This document shows, piece after piece, positions 24,901 to 39,900 of a stretch of 64,000 bases of DNA. Numbering within the stretch: position 1 is the stretch's first letter; the number at the start of each line of letters is the position of its first letter. Source of the DNA: Congeria kusceri (Eukaryota > Mollusca > Bivalvia > Myida > Dreissenidae). Position numbers and translations under genes: made by a program. The stretch covers positions 61,440,137-61,504,136 of the forward strand of contig CM051032.1 in the NCBI GenBank assembly GCA_027627225.1, written 5' to 3'. The notes beneath the pieces are model-generated. The model was not told where the DNA came from and did no database searches. It saw only the letters and a list, made by a program, of their open reading frames with translations.

Positions 24901-27900
24901 ACGACCTCCTTCAACTTCCTGAAAATATTAGCAACAAGTCATACACTTACTTGGCTTGGTGGCTCAATTATGAAATTGATTTCATTTGTTTTTCTTTTGT
25001 TGTAATAAACAAATGCATGTAAATGGTTAAACAGCTGCTTCTTCCGTATTAAGATTGTTTATAATAAATAATCGGAACAGTGAGAAAAGACATTGTATGA
25101 AAGTGTTTTTTTCACCCTTGGGGAAAAGGTGGCGAGGCCCTTCAGATGGGGAATTTTATGGCAAAAGGGTTTTTCATTTGGAAAAGCATTATTAAATGTG
25201 TATATTCTCCTTTGTTATAAAATATTAATGATTTGTTTTGCTACAAAGATACTAGTTAGCGAGTATTTTTCGGACAGTAGTATTATCTGGACGTATTTAA
25301 ATATTCGCGTTTCGTAACCGCTTTTCGTATTTTATCAACATAATACAAATAAACGCTTATATTTTCATGTACGTTTCGTTTTTCTTCGAAAATAGTGAGT
25401 TTATTTTGTGGTAAAACCCAAAATGTTTACGTTGATAGTCTGAAACGCATGCAACTGTCGTCTGGGGAAGTAAAATGACGTGCGCATGCGCGATAAAATC
25501 CCAATTTGGGGCCAAGACAGGGTTAGTGATAGTTTTGGCTATCTGCTCATTATAGCAGACGAACTCTGGCAGAACATTATTTAACCCGCTACGACGTTAA
25601 GGACGTGCGTAGTAGCTACATAGATACGTAACGTCTAGTAAACTCCTTAAAACGTCACGCTTCCATATTTGTTTCAACGTCTTACTTAAATTCTCTAGTA
25701 ATTATTAAATCGTGATAAACTGGTATTATTTTGATATAAATTAGGCATCTGATTATTTATTTGTTGTCTAATATAGATTAAAAAAAGTTATTAAGCATTT
25801 CTCCGTACATTACACTGTTTTAAAAAACGTCCGGAAAATACTACTGTCAACGTGAAAAAGACCGTGTTTTATGTACCCCTTTCAGGGCCTCTATTATTGC
25901 GCATGCGCACAAGTGAAACTTATTTTTTGTTTACATATTCAAACGGGTGATCAACCCAGGATGTTACAAGCGAATTTTCATCGTTGGGTTTGTTCATTAA
26001 TTAAAACTGTCCCAAAATAAATGCATATTTCGTACGACAAATACTCGCTCACCAGTATATTAGATTAACTTGCTTTTATGAAATTGTTTACGAAAACTCC
26101 TCTATCTTAGCCAATTTTTGTCAGATTTTTGCCTTTTTTTTTATCAAAATAAAGCTTACATTCTGAGGGGAATTTAAATGTAAAAATAGGGGAAAAGTAC
26201 ATACTATTTAAGCAGGGGAATGGCCCTAAAAAACACTGTTTGCTATAAATTATAATTAAATACCAGTGAATGAAGGTAAATACTTAATACATGAACTATC
26301 ATCATGCAATAATTGCTGTAGCTTTTGATAAAAATCTGCGAGAACAAAGCCACAATATCAGTATGTTAAGTTCTAAACTGTGCAAAAAAAAGGTAAATAT
26401 AATAGAACCTAAGCTTTACTATTTTGATATAGCAATAAGGTGTGCATAAATAATATGAAAGACATTTCGAATGAAATACAATATCAGATAATCACAAAAA
26501 ATACTATTTTGTGTTGTAACATCAGGTTTAGAATAATAATTTTGATCGATGAAATAAGAGACATAAGCGTAAAGTTTATTCTTAGATAATTCGAGACATT
26601 GGCCCCAGACACCTACTTGATTTTTTGCTTGCGCTCAAATTCCTCCACAATAGAGTCGAGGACTCGGCTGCCAGACTGAAGGTTGCCGTCAATCTCTTCC
26701 TGGTCTAACGCTCCGATCTCGGAATCATCATACTCGGCAAACAGCTGCAAGTGAATGTGTTTATTCATTTGAAGAAAGAAATTACAACACTGAATGCATA
26801 TTTTTCGAAATGAAACCATTATGGATCTGAAAATTTGTTTAATTCTGGTAGTTTGCAGTTATACTAAAAAGATCCAAAACCAAAACTAGAAATAAGACAG
26901 AACAGAACAGAAACCAGCGTTTTTCCTCTATATAAAGTCGGTACTGGTAAACGGTACCATTCCCAATCCGATTTTCTGACCATTTTTCCCAATTTGAAGT
27001 AAAAAAATTCCCAGATGTAAAAAAAAATCCAAAAAGACCCTGAAAAGATCGACCTGAAAAGTATTTTACTTTTGTTTTACCCAAGCGTTAACCTCCGCGC
27101 ACACCTCAAATCAGTTACTGTTAACTGCTAGGGGAAGTAACCGCTGCAAGGTTACTGTATCGTTTGGCTACTGTTATTGGTTATATACATTGCGTGCGAG
27201 AATGGGAACGAGCTAAACTGCAACGCATTTTCGCGAGTGTCATTGATGAGACATGGCAATTCATAACACTAAATACTACACACAAAAAACATCAGGGATG
27301 CAATCCTTTATCTAGCGATGGCTTTTATGGCAAAGCATAAAGTATAGACCCACAACCGACATTGACGGCAGAAGATACTAGTAATTTTGTTTATGTTCCG
27401 TCAACCATTGACACAAACATTGTCAGTGTCGAGTCCGAGAGCAAACTTGGGTCTCTGGGACAAGTTGTGCAAGTTGATACCCACCGGCAAGGCATTTAAA
27501 ACCATAGTCTGACTTGAATGAAAGTAAAAGAATAAATGGAACAAGTTGTTTTAGGGTTTACTTATTGTAACTTACTGTTTTTACATCCTTTTTGATAGGT
27601 TTTAAAGAAAGTGGTAAAATTCAGACTTTGGCTCAAAACGCACTAATTTTCCCAATTAGACCGGTACCGGTACCATTCCCAAAGTGGTGAGGAAAAATGC
27701 TGGAAACTGTGTAGATTTTCTCAATACAGTTTTCAACAACAATAAATGATCACAATTAGATATACTATAGACAAACACAGAAATAAGTTACAGTCAGAAA
27801 GGATAACTAATTTAATATACTGTTACATAAAAAGAGTTTCTTTCCAATCTGCAAGCCAAGAAGAATTTTCAAGAATATTCATTTCTCATGAACAAATCTG

Positions 27901-30900
27901 ACAGACAAAACCTCTACCTGTTCAAACCTATCATCCAGCAAGGTGAGCCCCTCGTTTCGTCGTATCACGCTGGAGGACATGGAGTAGTTTGTGAACTGAG
28001 ACTTTGTTTCCTCCTCCATGAACATGGTATCTCCGTACTTGTAGTCCGCATCAAAGTCATCGTTATCAGACATTTGGGCAGCATCACTGTCAAGGTCACT
28101 GACATTTTCAAGGTCACTCCCATCATCTCCATCCCTGTAGGACAAATACACACTCAATACTAGTTTTCAATGGTAGTTCTAAGTTGTAATTTTTAGAAAT
28201 TGCAAAAGTCATTCACCAAAACTTTAATTGATACTGTTTAATAAAATACTTTTATCTTAAATACAAAATATGTCTTTGTAACAGGTACAGATTGAGAAAG
28301 TTACTACATAATAAGTTACAAGTTTGTTGTAAACATTTACAATAATATGAATACTTGGCAGGGATGGAAATCAGCGGCCAGGGCGAGTCAATTTCAAAAG
28401 TTGGTAGTCCAGACGGGCGACTAGCTTTTTAAAAAGCTTGAAACAATTTCTCACAAGTTATCAGTAAATATTTTCACTCCTCTGGTAGAAATTGGCCACC
28501 GTGGATAGAATTAATTGTTACATATAGATTATGCAACTTCGCCACAATGGCTGCGCCCATGACTTTCAATGTAGTATCTTGATTTATAATCTTCAGGTAT
28601 GTGGCAATTTATTGACGGCACCCTTAAAAAGTGACAAGTACATCGGAAAAAATAAAATACAATAAAGAATATGATGTGCCAAAGCAGAAAGGTGCATTCC
28701 AAACTGCATGGTCCGAAAAGTAAATAGAAAAGGTTAATAATTACTGCAAAAGTGCTAATCATGCAAATGGAATAAATTTTGAACTGTAAATATGAATATG
28801 TGTATTTCTCAAGGGATGATAAATTCTTTTCTTACAGGGTGTTTGTCTATGAAAGTCAACAGCATTAAAAAGCATGCAGATTCAGACACCCATAAAAGGG
28901 CAGAATGCTTTGAAATTGCATCCTGTCAGCAGAGTGTTTTACTGGTACAAGATCTAATTTTATTTCGTTAAAAGTAAGTATTATACATGCATGCACTTGG
29001 TTCTAGGCTCGGAACTCTTCTGAAAGGCAACCAAAATACTAAAGATGGTTGCCTGTCTGGGCAACCACCCGTAAAAAGTTCATTCCATCCCTGCTTGGTG
29101 TGTTTGGTGACTATTTACATTGATCCTATTCTTTCATTAAACATGTCTGAATGGAGTCATTACACATGTTAGAACAATCTTAATGAAACTCACTGTTCCA
29201 TGTCGCCAGGATTGGCCATCTGTATGAAGTCATCTTCCAGCTGGTTGTCAGGATCATTGTAATCAAAGTCATCATCAAGTGCCTCAACAATGTCCGGGTC
29301 CCAATCAGGCCTCGGACCTACAAACAAGCTAAACATACAGCCACATAATACTCACATACTTGACAAGGGCAAGACAATCTGAACAAGTGTCCAGAGAATA
29401 AACTGTCGCTGAGAGCTCCATAGATCTGCATGTGAGGGGGGGGGGGGGCGGGGGGGGGCGGGAGGAGGAATGAAAATAAATGCTGTAGTTGTTAACATGA
29501 ACATTAAGCTCAACTGCAAGAACATTCATGAACAAGTGAAAACATTGAGAAGCACATTGACACAAATGCTAACGGGACAATAATTTACACTTCAGCTATA
29601 TGGACATGTGGGTGATGCACAGACGCCTGGCAAATTAAAATTTGCAAATGTACTCGCCTGAAAGACAGTTTATTGGCTTTAAGTGGGTCAACGTGAAGAC
29701 TAATCATGCCCGTTATATACAGAAAACTAAGACTCCAGACTTACTGCAATCAAACCAAACCATTAACAGAGATACCAAGCTACACAAACCTTTCACTGGA
29801 ACTGCCTCATTCAGTAGACCCACAGGCTTCTCGTATTCAGATGGCAAGGCACTTGAGGGAATGTTGATTCTCGGTCGAGGCTAAAACGTTGGAGAAACAT
29901 ATGAGGCGCGTCGTTGGAAAACCGGTCTTATTGCATGTGCATATTGTCGTCCCGGATCAGCCTGTGCAGTCCGCAAAGTCTGATCCAGGACAGCACTTTC
30001 CGCCTAAAGTGGATTAATGGTCAGAAGAGACTTCCTTGAAACAGAAAATACCATACAAGCGGAAAGTGCCGTCCCCGATTAGCATGTGCAGACTGCACAT
30101 GCTAATCCAGGACGACACTTTACGCACATGCATTAAGACCGGTTTTCCCACGACGCGCCACATATGGTCATCAACTCCTACTGTAATTTTAGACCTTAAT
30201 AGTTTAATGTTTTCTTTAAACACATCAAAACTAAATAATATTAAAACACAGACCAGTATTAGTTTAGAGAAATAGTTATGCAAGGGCAAATTGTTGATCA
30301 TTTCAATGATGTATAACAAGGTTTTTAGCATGAAAACATTGATGTTTTCATGAAACTGAATTGCTGGTCATTTCAGTAAGGTTACAACAAGCAAAGGTTT
30401 TCAGGGTTTCCATTAACCCAGTAATTTTTTCAAGCCAATTTTGGGCCAAAATAGGGCCCCTTTCACAAAGCAAAAAAGTACCTTTTTTCACAAATTTTAA
30501 TTCAAAATTCACAACTGCTAGCAAGTTAACGTTTGACTTTTTGTAAACTGTATTTATTATTCCATGCAAAGGTTTTCTTCCAGACTGATTAAGATGTTTA
30601 TATCTAAAGGCATACAATATGTTCAAATTCAATAAAAAATGTGTATTTGAACCTTGATAGAATAATTTCAAACATAAAATATGAATAATATCTAGAAATG
30701 TTATTTTCACAAAATATGGTATTATGGCGCTAATGTTCACAATTCAAAGGGCCCTGGCGCCATTCACAAATGACTGGACAACAACACTGCATTTACCTGC
30801 TCTATCTCCTCTGCTTCAATCCTCTCAACAATCTCCACTTCGTAGATTTCATCGGTGTCTTTAAGATGCTGCATGTAGTCATAGTCATCATCGAAGAACA

Positions 30901-33900
30901 CCCCAAACTTCCTCAGCTCTTCTCGTCTGGTGTCTGTATTCTCTTTCTAAAAAGGCAGATAAACAAGCTACAGTACAGAACATCAAGCTAAAACCGTATT
31001 AACACCCAAATACAATGAGGTTGTCACTAAAACTGAAAAATTACAGAGTTCTTCATAAAGAAGAGTGTTCATAAAGTAAGTATGTTCTAAAATGCAATAA
31101 AAATAAGAACAACAAGAAAGGTGGAATTCCACGAAAACCGAATTTTTCAAACGAAATCCATAAAATCAGCACAATAATGAAAGAAAGTTTTGGAAGCAAT
31201 ATGCAAACCCGAGCGAGGTCTCAATATAAGGTATCTATGTATGAAGTTTCATTAAAATATCGCAATGCGTTCTCAAGTTATTGAGCAGAAACCATTTTTC
31301 TATTTTTAGAAACATTGACCCTGACCTTGAACTCACCCACCCCATATGCAATCCCAAGCAGGGTCTAAATATGAGGTATCTATGTATGAAGTTTCATTCA
31401 TATATCTTGATGTATTATAAAGTTATTTAGCGGAAACCCATTTTTCTATTTTTAGTAATGGAGACCTTGACCCCACCCCATATGCAATCCCAAGCGAGGT
31501 CTCGATATAAGGTATCTATGTATGAAGTTTCATTAAAATATCTCGATGCGTTGTCATGTTATTGAGCGAAAAACGTTTTTCTGTTTTTAGTAACAGTGAC
31601 CTTAACCTTGACCCCACCCACCACATATTCAATCCAAAGCGAGGTCTCGATATAAGCTGTCTATGTATGAAGTTCCATTAAAATATCTTGATGCGTTCTT
31701 AAGTTATTAAGCGGAAACCATTTTTCTATTTTTAGCAACGGTGACCTTGACCCCACCCACCCCATTTGCAATCTCAAGCAAGGCCTCAATATAAGGTATC
31801 TATGTATGAAGTTTCACTAACTAAAATATCTCCATGCGTTCTCAAGTTATTGAGCGGAAACCGTTTTTCTATTTTTAGTAACGGTGACCTTGAACTGGAC
31901 CCCACCCACCCCATATGCAATTCCAAGCGAGGTCTGGATATATGGTATATATGTATGAAGTTTCATTAAAATATCTCGATGTGTTCTCAGTTATTGTGCA
32001 AAAACCTTGTTTCTATTTTTAGTAACGGTGACCTTGACCCCACCCACCCCATATGCAATCCCAAGCGAAGTCTCGATATAAGGTATTTATGTATGAAGTT
32101 TCAATAAAATACCTTGATGGGTTAACAAGTTATTGAGCGGAAACTGTTTTTCTATTTTTAGCAACGGTGACCTTGACCCCACCCACCCCATATGTGATCT
32201 CAAGTGAGGTCTCGATATAAGGTATCTATCTATGAAGTTTCATTAAAATATCTCAATCTGTTCTCGAGTTACAGAGCGGAAACGAAAAGTTGACGCCGCT
32301 ACACCACCCACCGGCCTAACCGCACACCCAACGACATACCCCAATCTAATAACCAAAATTTTTCGAAATTTGGTTAAAAACATTATTAAAGACCTGTGTA
32401 CTATTGACCTAAATCTGGAGCATTTATTTTTGCCCTTGGCTAAAATCATGTCAAACATTGCCACTGAACTTGACCTCCAGAGTGTTTTCTTCAATGTACA
32501 CAGGAGGAGGAGCCAGGACAAGACACACCTGACAAAGTCCAACTTGATGATTGGCTAAATGCAAATTTGCCAGTCAAATCTTGCTGATTATTTAATGGCT
32601 AAAAATGCACTCAAACTACAGCCTGTCTACTTTTGTACCATATATATCGTGTACCTGAACTAGCCCAGGTTGTGATGAATAATCAGAACAAGTTTCAACC
32701 TGCGATTAAGAACGTGGTCCCTCTAAAGTGTAACAAGAGCACCGCCTACGGGTGCTGGACGCTCCAGTTTCTCGTATTTAATTTTATTCTGGACTTTTGT
32801 TAATAGAATGGGTTCATCATTGTGATGAAGTGTGTTGAATTTCAAGTGAATTACTCTTATAGCTTATGAGAAATTTGACCTAAAGCTAAAATTCTAAGTT
32901 GAAAAAACGGGCTATAACTCCACCAAAATCCTTGATATAGTTACCTCATCTTGTCTACAGAATGGGTTAATAACTGTGATCAAGTATTAAGAGTTTGAAC
33001 TGTTTCAAGTCAATACCTCTTACTGTTCGTGTGAAATTTGACATAAAGCAAAAACTCTAAGTTGAAAAAAGGGCAATTACTCAAACGAAATCCTTGATAA
33101 GTTTCCTCCTCTTGTATACAGAATAAATTCATCACTGTGATCAAGTACTTCGAGTTTCAAGTCAATACCTCATACAGGTATTGAGAAATTTGATCTAAAG
33201 CCAAAATTGAAAGTTGAAAAAAGTGTAATAACTCCAACAAATCCTTGAAAAAGTTACCTCCTCGTGTCTGCAGAATGGGGTCAGCACCATAAACAAGTAT
33301 CTTGAGTTTCAATTTAATGTCTTTGATAGTTATTGAGATATTTTATATTTAACCAAAAAAAAAAGCCAAAAAACAAAAGTTGTAAGTCCAAACAAGGGCA
33401 GATAACTCTGGAAACACAAGTCACAGGGTTACCTGCCTTGTTGTAATGAATAACCCTTTTGATAGTGAACAAGTATTGAAAGTTTCAAATAGATACCTTT
33501 GATAGTTTTTTATAATTGCACTCTGACAAAAAACTTAACCAAAAAACTTAACTAACACAGAAGCTGACGCAGACAACAATAACTTTACTTTGTTTGTTCA
33601 TAAAGTGGAGCTAAAAAAGATTGTTACATTATTTTAGTGACCTATTTTAAACACATATTACCCATATTTCAACAGCACCAGTATTCAGGTACCTTATCGT
33701 GTCCTTGAACGAGCACATGCTGTGACGCCTCATCGCTGACCAGGAGTGGATCCTGCTGACTTCTGTGCACCAAATGAAATGTAATGGCCTCCTTTTTGTT
33801 GATAAATGGCTTATTTCTTCCAGGCTATTTTTAAAACATACAATGGTCACAAACATTTTTAAATATTTCAAACCTTTTAATGAACACCATACAGCATACA

Positions 33901-36900
33901 CATGTATTAATATGCATTAAACAAGAGGGCCATGATGGCCCAAAGGGCTCACCCGAGTACTGGCAAAGACAAAGACCTTACTGTTGTGACAGGTTTAAAA
34001 AAAAGTTATTATAAGCATTTGTGCCAAAATGGTCATGAAAACATTCAACTAGGTTATTAACTGTCATATTTATTTAACTTCCCAGCTAACCCTTGCGTAT
34101 CAAACACAAACAATAAAACTCATGGACATAATCAAGTAAGGACTGTGCTTTCATGAAGAAATCTGAAGAATACATAAATGGGTTTGATAAGTCTCCATGA
34201 TTTCTTGTGTCAGGCAGTGTGATGTGATATCCTCTCTGGTGGGTGCTGCTACTTTCTTTTCGCGTATGGTTCTCAGATCATCTTTCTGGAGAGTCTGTTT
34301 TGGAATTTTTTTTATTACTGCGGTAAGTCAATTGCAGTTACGGCAAATAGAGAAACCGTAGATTTTGATGTCTACTGCGCAGGTGAGATAACAGGCAGGG
34401 CCAGTAAAATGACCGTAAACTAAAATTCTGGTATCTTTTTTTCTGTAAAATGTTTGGTTATCCAAATTAAATCTGTTGGTCATTTAATAATAAAAAAATT
34501 GAACATATATTTTTTACCAATAACTCAGACAGTCTTAAACAAACTTTGCCATTTGCAGGGTTGTCATTACGAGCCGGCAGCCGGCCAAATTGACCGTTTC
34601 AAACGAGTTATGGGTCGGCTGAAATTTTCAAAGAAATAAAAATAAATTATTGTGTACCTTGTTCTGAAAGTGAAAGCCAGTATTTGGCCTCAACACACAC
34701 TAATCCATGTTTAATGTAATAATCATGTTAATATCCAATAAGTGTTTCCTCGTAACACAGTTTATATTTTAATTCTAAGACATGTATATTTCGTCACCAC
34801 CATTTAAATTTCCAATGTTTCCATTGCAACAAAACTACATTCTGACCCTGACTTTTCCGCAAGAACGCTTATTCACTAATGCTCTATCGACAGTGCTTGT
34901 GTTGTTCAGGTACAGTAGTAGTGATTGATGCTTTTCACACTGACCATGTGCTAAGCGTGTTACACGGGGTTTTACTGCTACATGTATAAACTGCTAGATG
35001 ATAGCCAGAGTTCGGCAGTAACATCAAAGACATTCGAAGTCAAACCAACCCAGTTTGCTATAGCTTGCAGATTTGGAAGCCCATCTAACTGATGCTGTTA
35101 CTCTTCCTAGTTTTAACAGGTGTTTTCATTAATGACTCATGTGTTCAACGGATATTGTTGTTTGTTCAGTTCTAATTGGAAACCTAATTGCAAGGTAATT
35201 TTAAGTCAGTGTTTTATTAATTAATAATTAACAAAATATAATGAAATATAATTAAAATTTTCGAATTCCAAAAAAAAAAACATTGCCGAAAATGCATTTT
35301 ATAATGTGTTACGATGCATTGTGAATGTTTATATAAAAATAAAAGTGTTACACTATTAATCTATTAAATCTACAGGTTGTTCAATCTATAAAAATCATTT
35401 CAAAAATGTGTAATCAATTTAAGAAGTCGATTCATAACAAAAATAATACAAAAGTAAACAGCTATTTTTTTTGTCATTTGTATAATTGATTATAAAAAAT
35501 CTGAACGATCAAAATAAAGTATAAAAGGGTAAATTTCATAGATCAAACTATTATGAATCATGTGTCAAAAATTGCTCAAATGCGAACAGGGCTGCCCCTT
35601 GTTAAAAAATTTTTTTAGCCAAATTTACCATACAACATTTAAATCCTACTCATATTGGGTATTTTATAGGGTTTTATAGAGAAAAAGTTGTAGCCAAATG
35701 AAATTTTTTTCGCCATGTAGTGAATTTTTTAGCTATTGCCTAATTTGAAGAATGGTAGTACATGTAATAAGCCCTGGCTAGGATTTTGCATCTAAATTTC
35801 AAAAAAATTATGGGGGAGCATGCACCCAGATCCCCCTAGTTCACTTCGGCGTTTGAAGCTTTGGCCTCCTCAATTGGTCATTGAGCCTCCACCTACACCT
35901 GTTCCAATTCACTTACCTCTCTTAGATCAAAGAGATTAATACAGGAATATATATTTTGCTTGGGAAAAATAATGAAATGCGTTTGCATTTTATAATCAAA
36001 CTAGGGCAATAGCTCCAGTACGTACGTTCTGATCTGGTTATTATTAAACTTGTCTGAGATATAATTTCAACGAACAATCCATGCAAGTTTTGTATAGACT
36101 GCATGGAAAAGAAACACTTTATATAAACACAGTACTATTTTGCTCTGTTTTAATAAGAAAGGGGCAATAACTCGGGTGATTCTAGTCTGAACTGACCCAC
36201 ATTTGACTATGTCTGAGATCTTATGGTCCTTCATAAACTATGCAAGTTTGGTTAAGCATGGTTCCCTCTGGCTTTTGAAAAGTTGTCAGAACTTTTTTTC
36301 GCCAAATTTGAAAACTTGGAGCCAATTAGGCGTCGCACATATATTTTTTAATAAGAGACGTTCGGGTGGCATACTATATATAACTATACTAAATATAAGT
36401 TATATTTTCACTCTTACTGTAATGCATTAATAATTATTCCTGATGAATACTATAAATAAACAAAACACCATATATCTCTTTAATCAATTTAATAAGTAAC
36501 AAAACAGCATATTTCATATACAAATGGAGTAAAATATGTCCGTGCAGCATAATGGTTGCAAGAAGAAATATTTTAGCAATGCACTATTAATATGTGTATT
36601 AACATCATCAATATTTGTTTTTAAAGTAGACATTTAACAATGCATAAATGTTACTATTTTACTTATAAATACAGTACATATTAATACATAAATATACACA
36701 TATAAATACAATGGCACAAATTAGGCAAGGCAAGGTACACTGAAAATATACAGAAGACATCAATTAGCAGCAATTCTATATATATTATGTTCATAGACTA
36801 AAAGAATTCCAACTTCCAACAGTCTTTATATTTTCTGTTCACTGGAGAATTTTGAAGTTTGAGCATGTTAGATGGAGATGAGATGTCATCAGAATCTAAC

Positions 36901-39900
36901 AAACGCTTTTTACAAGGAGTATTTACGTCTGAATTGGCCATTTTGACAAGTGAATTTTCATTTCAAATTCAACCTTACATACCAATTGTCGTAACAAACT
37001 GTTTAATTATGGACTTTTGCTTATTTAATGCAGGGTCCTATTTGTTTTTATAGGTCCCTGTTTAATCATGAACGTCAACGTCAACGAAAACACTGCATAC
37101 TTACATGTTTTGATTTCTAATTATCGTTTGATCTCGTCCTTAATCTGTTACAAACATTGCACTATTCTATTAATTGCCGGTATCGACGATTAAAAAAAAA
37201 GCAATTAAAATGCCAATCTAATTGCCTTGGGCCATATAATCAGTCGCATGTTATCACCTTATCGATATGCATTCAGTTTCACGCTTAAGTTAATTCATTC
37301 GTACCGCTTGCATCACAAAAAATCAATACATGCACGATAGCTGTCGAGGTTAACCGAGTCACCAAGACCGCATAGGCTAAAATGGCGCTTACGTCATTTG
37401 AATAGTAAATAATTCGGACAAAGAATGCAGTCGCCAGAAAAATCGCCAAACTTGAAAATTTGTCGCCACTTTTGCGATTTTGTCGCATTTGGCGACAGTG
37501 GCGATCGCCAGCGCGAACCCTGGGTTAAGACTGGATAAAAAATAAAGTCTCTATTCCGCACAAGGTCCATTTTTTGCATTTTTTTAACAGAAACAAGGGC
37601 CAATAACTCTGGTGTTTCTGGTCCAATCTGGCCCATAGTCAACTGTGGCCAAGACTTTATAGTTATAGACACACTGTGTAAGTATGGTCAAGATTGGATG
37701 AAAAATGAACTCTCTACGTTTAAAAAAAGTAATTTCAGCATTTTTCAAAAAAAGGGGCAATAACTCTGGTGTTCTTGGTCCGATTTGGCCCATTATAAAT
37801 CCCATCCGATATTTTATGGTCATACACAAACTGTGCAAGTTAGGTCAAGATTGAATAAAAAATGTAGTATTTATAGCGATAACGGTCCAAATTGTTGACG
37901 GCATACGGACGCCGCCGGAGAGGTCCCCTATACCAATAGCTCACCGAGCACTTCGTGCTCAGGTTAGCTAATAAAAAATATATTGATGTAAATATTTCAA
38001 GTTTACCGCTAGTTCAAGTTACTAAGAGACTTAGATGAATCATTTTAGTCAGGAAGTGGTTTTCATCAACATAAAAATAAGATGCCAAAGTTTGAACGTA
38101 CCCTTAAAATTTTACTTGTAACATAAAGAAGACAATTATTTATCTTTTCCATTGAATAATCTGCAGTTTTTTTTTCAGCTTTGGGGGAAAGGCGGCGGGG
38201 CCCTTTAGATGGGGCATTTTATGGCAAAAGGGAATTTTTTTTTTTAGAAAAGCATTATTACATGTTTATATTCTACTTGGTTATAAAACATAAAATCTTT
38301 TTTTTGCAACAAATGATAACTTAGATTATGCACAAACTTGGTTTTTTTTTTAATTGCTCAGATTTTGTACAAAAATTCCTCTTAGTAAATTTTTGTCCAA
38401 TTTTGGTAAAAAAATTTTTTCAAAATAAAGCTTACATTTGGAGGGGAATTTTAAGATAAGATATAGCAGAAAAATATATACCTTTTAAGCAGGTGAATGG
38501 GGCCGAATTTAAGCCCTGATCTGTTATGCTTTGTGCAAATAAACAAAGTCTTGTTCTGTTTTTTCCATTTCTTAAAAAGTTTAAACAGTAATTTAATACT
38601 AAATTATGTTGTACAAGCATTAAACAAATTGTTTTAGATAATTTATATTGTTTTATGACAGGGGAAAACTGTCATTCAAGTTTATAGCAGAATTGGGAAG
38701 TGGTAGATTAGTAACTTATGATACTCAAACAATTACTGCCCATGACTTATTACAATTTAAATGTGCATTTTTATTAATATTATTGCTTATTTTAATAGGG
38801 GTTGCATCATATTTTGATCATTAATAGAATTATCACCATTGAATTACAAGAACAAATACTCACATGCATTATTTACGGTTAGTATTTGGTGTTTGGTGCA
38901 GGACAAAACGTACCACTGCTGAAGAGTACCAGTGTTGAAGCGTATAAATTTAGGACAACCAACCACAGATGTATGGTGGCATAGATGTGATGTGTGCATA
39001 GTTTTATTTATGTTGTTCACACTGAATAATAAGTTATGGAAATGAGATCTTATCTCATGGGTACAACATACTGATATTGTGGTAACGACATGTTAAGTCG
39101 TGGAAACGAGATATTAAGTCGTGGGAACGAAATATTAAGTCGTGGGAATGGCTTAACAAGTCATAAAAACAAGATAAATAAAAGTCGTGGTAACGACACA
39201 ATCAGGGCTTGCATTAAGGGAAGTTTGGGAGTAATTTACTCCCAGTTTTTGTCACAGGACTTCCAAAATTGCAGCCATGGAAGTTGCAGAACAACTTCCA
39301 AAATTTGTGTCAGAATTTGTCATGGTATCAACTTAATTAACCAATCATAATACACGTTCTTTAAAGACAAGTAGCTTCTGAGGGCTGAGATAGATATGCT
39401 AGAATAGTATTGTGTTTCAAAGTATATAATTTAAATGGTTCTAGGCGATTGCGAATCTGTCTGTTTTGATTGGCTAATTAAGCTTTATTTACTTAAAAAC
39501 TATGTTTGCATAAAACTTTAAAAGGCATATATTTTCGGGCAGTCATGTTATTTTTCCAGAGCATCTTGTGAAAAAAATGGTACCAAAGACAGAACTTTGT
39601 CTCTGAAAAATAAGGGATACACATTGTAGTGAATATGGTCACTTCCAACAGCCTTGCTGTTGAGCTAGCTTTTCAGTGATGCGGTTAAAGTGTACGGACT
39701 GCGTTGTGAAGTTAAGCAACGTCAGCTATGGTTACTGCCTGGATGGGTGACCGCTAGTTACATCAACATATTGGACTTTACACGGGTGGCACACTTCGTC
39801 CTGTCAGGTGGTACGTTACGTCCTGGTACGCTTCGTTTCTCTGATTTTGTGTTTACACATTTAATGTCATTAACCTTGAGGCTTAACGACGAAATCGCGC

